This document shows positions 33,990 to 43,078 of a DNA stretch of 64,000 nucleotides, one piece after another; position 1 is the first letter of the stretch; each line of letters starts with the position of its first letter. A program made the translations under genes and the position numbers. The notes under the pieces were generated by a model. The model saw nothing but the letters and a program-made list of their open reading frames with translations, did not search any database and was not told the DNA's origin. Source of the stretch: Sphaerisporangium perillae (GTDB lineage: Bacteria > Actinomycetota > Actinomycetes > Streptosporangiales > Streptosporangiaceae); NCBI RefSeq assembly GCF_023276435.1, contig NZ_JALLPO010000003.1, positions 1 to 64,000 of the forward strand. The letters run 5' to 3'.

Positions 33990-36809
33990 ATGGAAGGCGA
34001 CCTAGACATCGAAGAAGAGGCTTACCAGTCCATCCTCGGAAGGCGAGACCCAGTGGCTTCCGGACGCCAGCGTTTCTCGATCATCAGCGACGGCCTACCC
34101 AGCCAGCTGCCTGATGTCGATCCCAGCGAGACCCAGGAATGGCTCGAGTCGCTTGACACCGTCGTCAAGACGGAGGGTCGTAGCCGAGCCCGCTATCTGA
34201 TGCTGCGCCTGCTCGAGCGCGCGCGCGAGCATCAGGTGGGGGTGCCAGGGCTGCGGAGCACCGACTACATCAACACCATCCCGCCAGAGCGGGAGCCCTG
34301 GTTCCCGGGCGACGAGTACGTCGAGCGCCGCATCAGGGCCTACACCCGGTGGAACGCCGCCGTCATGGTGACCCGGGCCAACGCCCGCACCAACGTCGGC
34401 GGCCACATCGCCACCTACGCCTCGGCCGCGTCGCTGTACGAAGTGGGCTTCAACCACTTCTTCCGCGGCAAGGACCACGGCGAGTCGGGTGACCAGGTGT
34501 TCATCCAGGGTCACGCCGCTCCGGGCATCTACGCCCGGGCGTTCCTGGAAGGCCGCCTGAACGAGTCGCAGCTCGACGCCTTCCGGCAGGAGCTCTCCCA
34601 CGGCTTCAAGGGCCTGCCGTCCTACCCGCACCCGCGCCTGATGCCCGACTTCTGGGAGTTCCCCACGGTCTCCATGGGCCTCGGCGCGATCGGCGCGATC
34701 TACCAGGCGCGGTTCAACCGCTATCTGCTGAACCGGAAGATCAAGGACACCAGCCGCAGCCACGTGTGGTGCTTCCTCGGCGACGGCGAGATGGACGAGC
34801 CCGAGTCGCTCGGCGCCATCGGCCTCGCCTCCCGCGAGGAGCTCGACAACCTCACGTTCGTCATCAACTGCAACCTGCAGCGGCTCGACGGGCCTGTACG
34901 CGGCAACGGCAAGATCATCCAGGAGCTCGAGTCGTTCTTCCGGGGCGCCGGCTGGAACGTCATCAAGGTCGTCTGGGGCCGCGAGTGGGACCAGCTCCTC
35001 GCCGCCGACGTCGACGGCGTGCTCGTCAACAAGATGAACACCACCCCCGACGGTCAGTTCCAGACCTACTCCGTCGAGTCCGGTGAGTACATCCGGGAGA
35101 ACTTCTTCGGCGACGACCCTCGGCTGCGCAAGATGGTCGAGCACCTCTCCGACGACGACATCCGCAAGCTGTCGCGCGGCGGCCACGACTACCGCAAGGT
35201 CTACGCGGCATTCAAGGCGGCACGCGAGCACGTCGGCCAGCCCACGGTCATCCTCGCCCAGACCATCAAGGGATGGACTCTCGGCAAGGACTTCGAGGCG
35301 CGCAACGCCACGCACCAGATGAAGAAGATGACCAAGGCCGAGCTGAAGGAGTTCCGCGACCGGCTCTACCTCCCGATCCCCGACAAGGACCTCGAGGGCG
35401 AGATGCCCCCGTACTTCCACCCGGGCGAGAACGACGAGGAGATCGCCTACATGCGGGAGCGCCGCGCGGCGCTCGGCGGGTACCTGCCGAAGCGCGTCAC
35501 GCGGGCCAAGCCGCTCAAGCTCCCCGGCGACAAGGTCTACGCCGACCTGAAGAAGGGCTCGGGCAAGCAGAACGTCGCCACGACCATGGCGTTCGTCCGC
35601 CTGCTCAAGGACCTCATGCGCGACAAGGAGATCGGCGCGCGGTTCGTGCCGATCATCCCCGATGAGGCCCGCACCTTCGGCATCGACGCGATGTTCCCGA
35701 CCGCCAAGATCTACTCCCCGCACGGGCAGACCTACGACGCGGTCGACCGCAACCTGCTGCTGTCGTACAAGGAGTCGGTCGAGGGCCAGATCCTGCATGA
35801 GGGCATCAGCGAGTCGGGCTCCATGGGCTCGACCATCGCCGCCGGCACCGCATACGCCACCCACGGCGAGCACATGATCCCGATCTACATCTTCTACTCG
35901 ATGTTCGGGTTCCAGCGCACCGCCGACCAGATGTGGCAGCTCGGCGACCAGATGGGCCGGGGCTTCCTGCTCGGCGCGACCGCCGGTCGCACCACGCTCA
36001 ACGGCGAGGGCCTCCAGCACGAGGACGGCCACACGCCGCTGATCGCCTCGACGAACCCCGCCGCCGTGTCGTACGACCCGGCGTGGGCGTTCGAGATCGC
36101 CCACATCGTGCAGGACGGCCTGCGCCGCATGTACGGCGAGAAGCCCGAGGACATCTTCTACTACCTCACCGTCTACAACGAGCCCTACCCGCAGCCGGCC
36201 GAGCCGGAGGACCTCGACGTCGAGGGAGTGCTCAAGGGCCTCTACCGGTTCGCCCCGGCCCCCGACATCGAGGGCCCCCGGGCGAACATCCTCGCCTCCG
36301 GCGTGGCCGGCCGCTGGGCCCTCGAGGCGCAGCGCCTGCTCGCCGAGGAGTGGGGCGTCGCGGCCGAGGTGTGGTCCGCGCCCTCGTGGTCGGAGCTGCG
36401 CCGCGACGCGCTCGCCTGCGACGAGCACAACCTGCTCAACCCCGAGTCCGAGCAGCGCGTCCCCTACGTCACGAAGGTGCTGTCGAAGGTCAGGGGTCCC
36501 TTCGTGGGCGTCAGCGACTACATGCGGGCCGTTCCCGACCAGATCGCCCGCTGGGTCCCCGGTGACTGGGCCTCGCTCGGCACCGATGGCTTCGGCCTGT
36601 CGGACACCCGCTCGGCGCTGCGCCGCCACTTCCACGTGGACGCCGCGTCGATCACCCTGGCGGTGCTCACCGAGCTGGCCAAGCGCGGCGAGGTCAAGCA
36701 GGAGGTCCTGCGCGAAGCCATCGCGCGCTACCACCTGAAGAACGGCGTCACCGAGGTCGTCGCCCAGCCGACCCCTGAGAGCAACGAGACGCAGTCCATG
36801 GGAGTCTGA
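33990..36809 (+). CDS. aceE: Pyruvate dehydrogenase E1 component (homodimeric)
   Basis: 939 residues; the family is about 900-920 residues. It is the thiamine-diphosphate-dependent E1 that decarboxylates pyruvate and acetylates E2 in the pyruvate dehydrogenase complex. Diagnostic segments are [20 protein letters not shown], the TPP motif [12 protein letters not shown] with [36 protein letters not shown], and [16 protein letters not shown]. Homology to Streptomyces AceE starts near GTG 34053 (VASGRQRF), so the first 21 residues from ATG 33990 may not be translated. A terminator follows at 36826-36868. Confidence 0.95.
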   Translation: MEGDLDIEEEAYQSILGRRDPVASGRQRFSIISDGLPSQLPDVDPSETQEWLESLDTVVKTEGRSRARYLMLRLLERAREHQVGVPGLRSTDYINTIPPEREPWFPGDEYVERRIRAYTRWNAAVMVTRANARTNVGGHIATYASAASLYEVGFNHFFRGKDHGESGDQVFIQGHAAPGIYARAFLEGRLNESQLDAFRQELSHGFKGLPSYPHPRLMPDFWEFPTVSMGLGAIGAIYQARFNRYLLNRKIKDTSRSHVWCFLGDGEMDEPESLGAIGLASREELDNLTFVINCNLQRLDGPVRGNGKIIQELESFFRGAGWNVIKVVWGREWDQLLAADVDGVLVNKMNTTPDGQFQTYSVESGEYIRENFFGDDPRLRKMVEHLSDDDIRKLSRGGHDYRKVYAAFKAAREHVGQPTVILAQTIKGWTLGKDFEARNATHQMKKMTKAELKEFRDRLYLPIPDKDLEGEMPPYFHPGENDEEIAYMRERRAALGGYLPKRVTRAKPLKLPGDKVYADLKKGSGKQNVATTMAFVRLLKDLMRDKEIGARFVPIIPDEARTFGIDAMFPTAKIYSPHGQTYDAVDRNLLLSYKESVEGQILHEGISESGSMGSTIAAGTAYATHGEHMIPIYIFYSMFGFQRTADQMWQLGDQMGRGFLLGATAGRTTLNGEGLQHEDGHTPLIASTNPAAVSYDPAWAFEIAHIVQDGLRRMYGEKPEDIFYYLTVYNEPYPQPAEPEDLDVEGVLKGLYRFAPAPDIEGPRANILASGVAGRWALEAQRLLAEEWGVAAEVWSAPSWSELRRDALACDEHNLLNPESEQRVPYVTKVLSKVRGPFVGVSDYMRAVPDQIARWVPGDWASLGTDGFGLSDTRSALRRHFHVDAASITLAVLTELAKRGEVKQEVLREAIARYHLKNGVTEVVAQPTPESNETQSMGV

Positions 36810-36825
36810 TCCTCCCGGGTTCTCT

Positions 36826-36868
36826 CGACGGGCCTCCGCGCGACCGCGCGGGGGCCCGCCGTCGTTTC
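36826..36868 (+). terminator. Terminator after aceE
   Basis: A long GC-rich hairpin with arms CGACGGGCCTCCGCGCG and CGCGCGGGGGCCCGCCGTCG, a 2-nt loop and a short TTT tail. Confidence 0.7.
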
Positions 36869-36938
36869 ACCGTCGGTCGGCAGTCGTGCCAAGTCAGTCA
36901 CAAGCCATGGACAAGCCGCGTGTCCCACGATTGCCAGC

Positions 36939-38618
36939 GTGAACGGAAACATCAGGAAAAAGCTCACGATGGTCGCCGCAGTGGCGTCGGTCGCCATGAG
37001 CATGTCGGCGGTGGCCGCGCCCGCCATGGCCGACGGTGAGAGCACCGTGCCCGTCGGCACCCGTCTGGCCGCCCAAGCGCATCCGGCCGTCCAGCTGACC
37101 AGCCTGACCTACAGCGGCCAGGTCGTCGTCCCCACTCCCGAGATCAAGCAGTCGGCGCTCCAGGCGCTGGCACAGCAGGCCGCGTCCGCCGCCATCTCCG
37201 GCAAGATCGCGCAGGACGAGCGCAGCATCGCCAAGTACATCTTCCAGCACATGGCCGCCAACCCCAACGCCTACCTGCGCGGCGTCGCCCCGAACCGGTC
37301 GGTCGACGCCGAGGTCGGCGGGCTGTGCACCGGCTGGTGGATCACGCCCGACGGCTACATGGTCACCGGCGCCCACTGTGTCGAGACGGGCGAGGAAGAG
37401 CTCGGCCAGCTCTTCGCCCGGCAGGCGCTGACCAAGTTCAACAAGGAGGACGCCCAGTCGGTCGTCCAGAGCCTTGGTGACTACCAGACCGACGAAGAGA
37501 TCGTGAAGCTCGCGACGCAGCTCTTCGTCACCTTCAACAGCACCCACCTGAAGATCCAGGGACTGCAGAAGAGCCTGTCGGTCCTGCAGAGCCTGCCCGG
37601 CGGCGGCGTCGACAAGACCGCCAAGCCCGTCCCCGCGGAGCTCGTGTCGGTCGGCGAGAGCTACCCCGGCAAGGACTTCGCCCTGCTCAAGGTCAACGGG
37701 CAGCAGAACCTGCCGACCGTGCCCCTGGGCGAGGACAGCGACGTGCAGACCGGCGACACCCTCTACATCAGCGGGTTCCCCGGCCTGGTCACCAACACCG
37801 CCTTCTTCAGCCTGGAGTCCAAGCTGGACCCCGCCCTCACCGAGGGCCCGTACAACGCCAAGCGCACCACCCAGACCGGCGTGCCGTACATCCAGACGCA
37901 GGCGCCGGCGTACCACGGCAACTCCGGAGGACCGGTCTTCAGCAAGGACGGCAAGGTCATCGGCATGCTGATCGCCGGCTCCGTCACCGACGGCGGCGAG
38001 AACACCGAGAGCCAGACCTTCGTCCTTCCGGTCAGCATCATCAAGGAGAAGCTGAACGAGAAGAACGTCAAGCCCTCGCAGGCGATCACCTCGACCAGGT
38101 ACAACGAGGCGCTGGACGACTACTTCAAGCACTACTACTCGCAGGCGCTGCCGAAGTTCCGCGAGGTGCAGGCGCTGTTCCCCAACCACCCCTACGTCGC
38201 CAAGTACATCAGCGACACCCAGCAGGCGATCTCCTCGGGGAAGGACGAGACCCCCTCGTCGATCCTGCCGTGGATCCTGATCGGCGGCGGCGTGGTCATC
38301 GGCATCATCATCGTCGTGGTGCTGGTCATGTCGGTCGGCCGGCGCCGCAGGCAGTCGGAGCACGTGTCGCCCTTCCCGGCCCAGCCCGGGTACGGGGGCG
38401 CCGTGCCGCCGCCGCCGTGGGCGCAGCAGCAGCCGGCGCTCCCGTACGGCGCGCAGCCCGGCCACGGGCCTAGTCAGCAGGGCTACGCCGGACCGCAGGG
38501 CCCCGGCGGCTACCCGGGACAGCCCGCGCCGCAGGGTCAGCAGCCGCAGATCGCCGATCTGGAGCGCGAGCTCGCCGAGCTGCGCCGCCAGCTCGGGAAC
38601 CGGCCCTCTGGCCAGTGA
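36939..38618 (+). CDS. Membrane-anchored trypsin-like serine protease
   Basis: 559 residues from GTG 36939. A signal peptide (residues 1-31, ending AVAAPAMA) puts the protease domain outside the cell. The catalytic triad is His146 in VTGAHCVE, Asp246 in GKDFALLKV and Ser329 in YHGNSGGPVF. An inserted helical segment separates His and Asp. A TPR-like stretch (YYSQALPKFREVQALFPNHP) precedes a TM helix at about 443-466 (ILIGGGVVIGIIIVVVLVM). The cytoplasmic tail is Pro/Gly/Gln-rich and ends in a short coiled coil (IADLERELAELRRQLG). The layout is DegP/MarP-like in logic but without PDZ. The substrate is unknown. A terminator follows. Confidence 0.9.
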   Translation: MNGNIRKKLTMVAAVASVAMSMSAVAAPAMADGESTVPVGTRLAAQAHPAVQLTSLTYSGQVVVPTPEIKQSALQALAQQAASAAISGKIAQDERSIAKYIFQHMAANPNAYLRGVAPNRSVDAEVGGLCTGWWITPDGYMVTGAHCVETGEEELGQLFARQALTKFNKEDAQSVVQSLGDYQTDEEIVKLATQLFVTFNSTHLKIQGLQKSLSVLQSLPGGGVDKTAKPVPAELVSVGESYPGKDFALLKVNGQQNLPTVPLGEDSDVQTGDTLYISGFPGLVTNTAFFSLESKLDPALTEGPYNAKRTTQTGVPYIQTQAPAYHGNSGGPVFSKDGKVIGMLIAGSVTDGGENTESQTFVLPVSIIKEKLNEKNVKPSQAITSTRYNEALDDYFKHYYSQALPKFREVQALFPNHPYVAKYISDTQQAISSGKDETPSSILPWILIGGGVVIGIIIVVVLVMSVGRRRRQSEHVSPFPAQPGYGGAVPPPPWAQQQPALPYGAQPGHGPSQQGYAGPQGPGGYPGQPAPQGQQPQIADLERELAELRRQLGNRPSGQ

Positions 38619-38643
38619 CCTGGCCCCCTCCACAGTCCATCCC

Positions 38644-38677
38644 AAGGCCCGCCACGCGACCGCGTGGCGGGCCTTTC
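38644..38677. terminator. Bidirectional terminator after the trypsin-like protease gene
   Basis: A perfect 15-bp stem, AAGGCCCGCCACGCG (38644-38658) with CGCGTGGCGGGCCTT (38661-38675), and a 2-nt loop. It is flanked by A and T residues so that it can act in both directions. Confidence 0.85.
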
Positions 38678-38723
38678 ACCCGTCGGTCTCAGGCGGACAC
38701 TCTGAGACGGATGCTCTGCGGCG

Positions 38724-38872
38724 GACGTCCTCCGTGGGCGTCCTCCGTGGGCGTCCTCCGTGGGCGTCCTCCGTGGGCGTCCTCCGTGGGCGTCCTCCGT
38801 GGGCGTCCTCCGTGGGCGTCCTCAGGCGGGCGTCCTCCGTGGGCGTCCTCAGGCGGGCGTCCTCAGGCGGAC
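38724..38872. repeat. 13-bp minisatellite array (about 11 units)
   Basis: The unit GTGGGCGTCCTCC is repeated seven times in tandem. It is followed by variant units with GTCCTCAGGCGGGC at 38817, 38844 and 38858 and one more canonical unit at 38831. The array fills the gap between the protease terminator and the VOC gene and runs into the VOC stop codon. Confidence 0.9.
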
Positions 38873-39246
38873 GGCGCGAAGATGCCGAAGAGGTTGCCCG
38901 AGGTGTCGCGCAGGTAGGCGAAGTCGGGCCCCTGGGCGTTGCCGATCATCTTGAACTGCGTCTTCCCGCCGAGCCGCTCGACCTCCTCGCAGGTGGCAGC
39001 CACGTCGGCGACCACGACGGTGAAGATGCCGTGACCGGGGAACTCCCCCTTGGTGCCGTAGAGGCCGCCCTTCACCCCCTCGACGCCGGGATAGGTGATC
39101 ATGCGGTAGTCCATGCCCTCTCCGGCGGGCTCCTTGTCGGTCTCGAAGGACCAGCCGAACAACTCGCCGTAGAAGCGCTGCGCGCCCTCGGGGTCGTCGG
39201 TGGCGATCTCGAACCAGGCCACGGTGTTGAACGGCGGCGTGCTCAT
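38863..39246 (-). CDS. VOC-family (glyoxalase/bleomycin-resistance fold) protein
   Basis: 127 residues from ATG 39246 (GGAGA upstream). A single VOC unit: NTVAWFEIATDDPEGAQRFY, then GIFTVVVADVAATCEEVERL and FAYLRDTSGNLFGIFAPS. Metal-ligand positions (Glu in WFEIA, Glu in VER region) are partly conserved. The reaction is unknown. The last codons are formed by the adjacent minisatellite. It is divergently arranged relative to no clear partner; the WYL regulator at 39414 is on the same strand upstream. Confidence 0.88.
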   Translation of the reverse strand: MSTPPFNTVAWFEIATDDPEGAQRFYGELFGWSFETDKEPAGEGMDYRMITYPGVEGVKGGLYGTKGEFPGHGIFTVVVADVAATCEEVERLGGKTQFKMIGNAQGPDFAYLRDTSGNLFGIFAPSA

Positions 39247-39413
39247 GACTGGGTTGTCTCCTCTGGATGTGCTGAAGGTCGCGAGTACACGGATCGGTCC
39301 GTGCGAACACATCTACGATCGCCGACCTGTGCGACAACGTCATGTCGGTGTTTTCGACCGGATTTTCGAGCGACGCATTCCGGGCGTCGGCGCGGCCACG
39401 AACGATCCGAGGG

Positions 39414-40139
39414 TCAGTCCAGAGCGGGATTGCGGACGATCAGGTCGGGGATGTTCGGAACGTACTCGTCCAGCCGCCGCCGCGCGGGCGCGGGCTCCCC
39501 TGTGAGCGCCGCGCTGACGATGCGGTCGAGCCGGAACACCCGGACGTCCTCGCGGAGCCTGCACCACCCCGCGAGGTACCAGGCTTCGCCGCGCCCGCCC
39601 AGGAACATGCCCGGCTCGACATCGCGTTCGGTGGACACGTGCGAGCGGTCGTCGTAGGAGATGCGCAGCACCCGCCGGCGCCGCAGGGCCTCCTCGATCA
39701 CGCGGGTGATCGCGGCTCGCGTGTGTGAGGCGGTCCCGGGATCGCCCGTGTCGCCGAGCAAGTGGACCCGGGAGGCGAGCTCCCTGGCGCGCTCCCCGTC
39801 GGGCATGGGCATGGCGGCCACCAGCTTGCGCAGCGCGCTGCGGGCGTGGGCGGCGAAGGGCTGCTCCCCCGCGCGGCTCAGCGCGACCGCGACGGCCACC
39901 GCCTCGGCGGGGGTGAAGTTGAGCGACGGCAGCGACATCGCCTTGTCGATCGCATAGCCCCCACGCCTGCCGGCTTCGGCGTAGATGGGCACTCCCGCCT
40001 GCTGGAGGGCCGCGATGTCCCTCTCGACGGTGCGGACGCTCACCTCGAACCGGGCGCTCAGCTCTCGTGCGGATCGGCACCGGGGGGAGATCGCGCGCAG
40101 CTCCTCGACCAGAGCGTAGAGCCGATCGGTACGGTTCAC
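39414..40139 (-). CDS. YafY-type regulator with WYL domain (copy 1)
   Basis: 241 residues. The N-terminal HTH reads MNRTDRLYALVEELRAISPR then SARELSARFEVSVRTVERDI and GVPIYAEAGRRGGYAI. The WYL domain lies at about 135-230 and contains RRVLRISYDDRS and AWYLAGWCRLREDVRVFRLD. Such proteins sense ligands, often nucleotides, and repress or activate neighbouring genes. It is a close paralog of the protein at 40283-41068, and the two share an almost identical 45-bp upstream segment. It may control the VOC gene (same strand, 167 bp downstream), which is a common pairing. Confidence 0.9.
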   Translation of the reverse strand: MNRTDRLYALVEELRAISPRCRSARELSARFEVSVRTVERDIAALQQAGVPIYAEAGRRGGYAIDKAMSLPSLNFTPAEAVAVAVALSRAGEQPFAAHARSALRKLVAAMPMPDGERARELASRVHLLGDTGDPGTASHTRAAITRVIEEALRRRRVLRISYDDRSHVSTERDVEPGMFLGGRGEAWYLAGWCRLREDVRVFRLDRIVSAALTGEPAPARRRLDEYVPNIPDLIVRNPALD

Positions 40140-40194
40140 GCCCCGAAGCTACGCCGCACCACCGACATTCGCCGTCACCGGCGTCAGCCGCGGG

Positions 40195-40312
40195 CCCGGT
40201 CGCGGGCGATCAGGTCGCCGGGATCAGGTCACCCGGTCGCTGGGATCAGGTCGCCGGGATCAGGTCGCCTGGTCTCGGGCGATCAGGTCGCCTGGTCTCG
40301 GGCGATCAGGTC
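40195..40312. repeat. Direct repeats duplicating the 3' end of the second WYL gene
   Basis: Variants of GATCAGGTCGCC(T/G)GG recur about seven times between the two WYL genes and into the 3' end of the second one. A 23-bp unit beginning GGCGATCAGGTCGCCTGGTC is repeated twice. The units match the codons for the final residues LIARDQAT of copy 2, so the array arose from its end. Confidence 0.7.
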
Positions 40313-41068
40313 GGGGATGTGCGGGGCGTACTCGTCGAGCCTGCGGCGCGCCTCCGCCCGCTCGTCCGTGAGGGCGGCGCTGACGATGCGGTCGAGCCGG
40401 AACACCCGGACGTCCTCGCGGAGCCGGCACCAGCCCACGAGGTACCAGAAGCCGCCACGCCCGCCGATGAAGACACCGGGCTCGACCTCGCGCTCGGTCA
40501 TCGCGCCGGAACGCGCCTCGTACACGATGCGCAGCACCCGCCGGTGGAGCAGCGCCTCCTCGATGACCCGCGCGACGGCGGCCCGCGCGCCGGGGCCCTC
40601 CTCCACCTCCCCCGGATCCACCGCCTTGCCGGCCGCTCCGCCCTCTCCACGGGCACTCTCTGGACCGGGCGCCCCGCCGTCTCCACGGGCACTCTCTGGA
40701 CCGGACGGCGCGCCGGCCGGCGGGCGGTCCAGGACGGGCATGGTGGCCACCAGCTTGCGCAGCGCGCTGCGGGCGCCACCGGCCAGGGGACGCCTCCCCG
40801 CGCGGCTCAGCGCGACCGCCACGGCCACCGCCTCGTCCGGGGTGAGGTCGAGCCTGGACGGGGACCCCGTCTCGTCGAGGGTGTAGCCCTCCTGCCCGCC
40901 GTCCGCCGCGCGTACGGGCACCCCCGCCTGCTGGAGGGCCGCGATGTCGCGCTCGACGGTGCGGACGCCCACCTGTAATCGCTCGCTCAACTCCCATGCG
41001 GACCGGCACCCGGGGGAGATCGCGCGCAACTCCTCGATGAGTGCGTAGAGCCGATCGGTACGGTTCAC
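40283..41068 (-). CDS. YafY-type regulator with WYL domain (copy 2)
   Basis: 261 residues with the same architecture as copy 1: HTH with MNRTDRLYALIEELRAISPG and LQVGVRTVERDIAALQQAGV, and a C-terminal WYL domain with FWYLVGWCRLREDVRVFRLD. It differs by a Gly/Glu/Pro-rich insertion of about 35 residues (repeated GPESARG) between HTH and WYL, encoded by a short DNA repeat at 40630-40710. The promoter-proximal 45 bp is shared with copy 1, indicating a recent tandem duplication. The two may bind the same operator. Confidence 0.9.
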   Translation of the reverse strand: MNRTDRLYALIEELRAISPGCRSAWELSERLQVGVRTVERDIAALQQAGVPVRAADGGQEGYTLDETGSPSRLDLTPDEAVAVAVALSRAGRRPLAGGARSALRKLVATMPVLDRPPAGAPSGPESARGDGGAPGPESARGEGGAAGKAVDPGEVEEGPGARAAVARVIEEALLHRRVLRIVYEARSGAMTEREVEPGVFIGGRGGFWYLVGWCRLREDVRVFRLDRIVSAALTDERAEARRRLDEYAPHIPDLIARDQAT

Positions 41069-41102
41069 ACCCCGAAGCTACGCCGCACCACCGACATTCG
41101 CG

Positions 41103-41256
41103 CCGATGCCGCGAGCGCGGCATCTAGGAAGCCTTCGCCGGGTTGTTCCACGTAGGTGGCGCCGGCATCGCCGTATCCCCCTCGCGCCGTCGCGGCGCCT
41201 GATGGACAAGCACCACACGAGGCGGCGAGTGGGAGCGGCGCCCCACAAAAGCAGGG
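41103..41256. other. Gene-free spacer before the 51-bp repeats
   Basis: Together with the repeats at 41257-41425 this makes a 323-bp gap between the WYL and PHP genes. Apart from the conserved upstream segment shared by both WYL genes (up to about 41102), I see no gene, hairpin or known motif. Confidence 0.35.
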
Positions 41257-41460
41257 CACCACCGGAGCCGGATCAACCAGCCGGGGGCGGCGGTCCAAGT
41301 GAGGAGACACCACCGGAGCCGGATCAACCAGCCGGGGGCGGCGGTCCAAGTGAGGAGACACCACCGGAGCCGGATCAACCAGCCGGGGGCGGCGGTCCAA
41401 GTGAGGAGACACCACCGGAGCCGGATCAACCAGCCGGGGCGGTGGTCCAGGTCAGGAGGG
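41257..41460. repeat. 51-bp tandem repeat (4 units) at the 3' end of the PHP gene
   Basis: The unit begins CACCACCGGAGCCGGATCAA and recurs at 41257, 41308, 41359 and 41410, exactly 51 bp apart. The first three units are nearly identical, while the last is diverged and lies partly in the PHP coding sequence. Since 51 is a multiple of three, all units stay in frame. The array appears to be a duplication of the gene's terminal segment and stop region. Confidence 0.92.
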
Positions 41461-42457
41461 TCTCCGCGGGCCAGGTGTTGATGACGCGGGCGGGCTCGAT
41501 GCCGCAGCGGGCGGCTCGTTCGCAGCCGAGGTGCTGCCATTCGAGTTGCCCGGGCGCGTGGGCGTCGGAGTCGATCGAGAACAGGCATCCCATCTCGTAC
41601 GCGAGCCGCAGCAGGCGTTTGGGGGGATCGAGCCGGTCGGGACGGGAGTTGATCTCCACGGCGACGCCGAACCGGCGGCAGGCCTCGAAGACGATCTCGG
41701 CGTCGAACGCCGACTCCGGCCGCAGCCGCCCACGCCTGCCCCCCGCCTGGACGATGCGCCCGGTGCAGTGGCCGAGCACGTCCACGCGCGGGTCGGCGAT
41801 GGCCCTGACCATCCTCCGGGTCATGTCGCCGGCGTCCATGCGCAGCTTGGAGTGGACGCTGGCGACCACCACGTCGAGCCGGTCGAGCAGTTCGGGCTCC
41901 TGGTCGAGCGACCCGTCGTCCAGGATGTCCACCTCGACGCCGCTCAGGATCCGGAACGGCGCGAGCTTCTCGTTGAGCTCGGCGACGACGTCGAGTTGTT
42001 CGCGGAGCCGGGCCGGGGACAGCCCGCCGGCGACGGTCAGGCGCGGCGAGTGGTCGGTGAGGGCGAGGTAGCCGTGGCCGATCCCCCGGGCCGCCACGGC
42101 CATCTCCTCGATGGGCGACCCGCCGTCGGACCAGTCGGAGTGGCTGTGCAGGTCGCCTTTGAGCGCGGCGCGCAGGGCCGCGGTCGCCTCGTCCAGGTCC
42201 AGATCGGCGGTGTCCTCCAGGCGCCGCAGGTAGGTGGGCACGTCCCCGTCCAGCGCCTCGGTGATCGCGAGGGCGGTGACCTTGCCGATGCCCTTGAGGC
42301 CGGACAGGCCTCCGGAGCGCGCGAGCCGCAGGAGTTCGTCGCGGGGGATCTCGGCGATGGTCGCGGCGGCGCCGCGGAAGGCGCGCACCCGGTAGGTGGG
42401 CTCGCCCGCCCGTTCGAGGAGGAAGGCGATCCTTTTCAGCGCTTCGACCGGTTCCAC
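41426..42457 (-). CDS. PHP-domain phosphoesterase with HhH domain (PolX C-terminal-like)
   Basis: 343 residues from GTG 42457. Residues about 1-100 form a PolX-like helix-hairpin-helix region (ALKRIAFLLERAGEPTYRVR; SGLKGIGKVTALAI). The PHP domain shows the metal-binding motifs GDLHSHSDWSDGG, ALTDHSPRLTV, ILSGVEVDILDDG, DVVVASVHSKLRM, DVLGHCTGR and FSIDSDAHAPGQLEW, so the trinuclear metal site is complete. No polymerase domain is present. It is a probable phosphoesterase or 3'-5' exonuclease in DNA repair; the substrate is not proven. The C-terminus lies in the 51-bp repeat. Confidence 0.9.
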   Translation of the reverse strand: MEPVEALKRIAFLLERAGEPTYRVRAFRGAAATIAEIPRDELLRLARSGGLSGLKGIGKVTALAITEALDGDVPTYLRRLEDTADLDLDEATAALRAALKGDLHSHSDWSDGGSPIEEMAVAARGIGHGYLALTDHSPRLTVAGGLSPARLREQLDVVAELNEKLAPFRILSGVEVDILDDGSLDQEPELLDRLDVVVASVHSKLRMDAGDMTRRMVRAIADPRVDVLGHCTGRIVQAGGRRGRLRPESAFDAEIVFEACRRFGVAVEINSRPDRLDPPKRLLRLAYEMGCLFSIDSDAHAPGQLEWQHLGCERAARCGIEPARVINTWPAETLLTWTTAPAG

Positions 42458-42618
42458 AGGTGCGAATCTACCCAGCGTCCCTTCCCCGCACGTCAGACCG
42501 CCCGATAAGCAGCGAAATCTCCACTTATTCCACGACTTAGAAACTTTGTGGCCGATCACTCCGTTGATCGGTCCAAACGGTACGCTGTGCTGACTTTTCG
42601 AGAGATGGAATTAGATAG

Positions 42619-43077
42619 ATGGCGAACCCCCGGCCCGAGCGCGCGCTACCACCCCACCCGCTGGCGCAGAACGGGCCCGGGAAGGCGGCCGCCCCACCGG
42701 GCGACGGCAAGAAGCTGTCCTCCAGCGTGATCACCCTTGGCGCGATGGGCCTGCTGTCCACCCTGGTCATCGGGTTCTGCGCCGCCCAGGACACCTTCGC
42801 CGAACGGGTCACCGCCGACTGTGTGGACCTCTCCAGCGGCCAGTCCGACGGGTCGTACCAGGTCGTGGACGAGAACAACTGCGACGACGACGATGACGGC
42901 GGCCACGGCTACTACGGCTCGCACGGAGCCTACGGCTGGTACTACGGAGGCGTCAGGCAGGCGGGCCGGGTGCTGCGCGGCACCACCATCAGGCCGGCGA
43001 GCGCCCACGTCGACAGCCGGTCGGGCACCGTGCTCCAGCGCGGCGGCTTCGGCGGCCGCGGCTCAGGGGGGAGCTGA
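42619..43077 (+). CDS. Membrane/secreted protein with acidic and Gly/Tyr-rich tail (YgiB-like position)
   Basis: 152 residues. One hydrophobic segment at about 38-55 (SVITLGAMGLLSTLVIGFCA) follows a proline-rich N-terminus. Then come a TADCVDLSSG region, an acidic DDDDD stretch and a Gly/Tyr-rich stretch (GGHGYYGSHGAYGWYYGG). It precedes, by one base, a YgiC-like ATP-grasp gene and then a DUF350 gene. This order matches ygiB-ygiC-yjfL of proteobacteria. Sequence similarity to YgiB itself is weak, so the assignment is by position and general features. Confidence 0.75.
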   Translation: MANPRPERALPPHPLAQNGPGKAAAPPGDGKKLSSSVITLGAMGLLSTLVIGFCAAQDTFAERVTADCVDLSSGQSDGSYQVVDENNCDDDDDGGHGYYGSHGAYGWYYGGVRQAGRVLRGTTIRPASAHVDSRSGTVLQRGGFGGRGSGGS

Positions 43078-43078
43078 C

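Noticed and set aside
33990-36734. Very long open frame antisense to aceE (879 codons)
   Set aside because: Typical shadow of a high-GC gene: its composition mirrors the third-codon bias of aceE, which has unmistakable homology along its whole length.
38724-38872. Possible CRISPR array (regular repeats)
   Set aside because: Units are 13-14 bp in direct tandem without spacers and no cas gene is near; it is a minisatellite.
41257-41460. Possible CRISPR or integron-like array
   Set aside because: The 51-bp units are contiguous and identical over their whole length, with no unique spacers; it is a tandem duplication.
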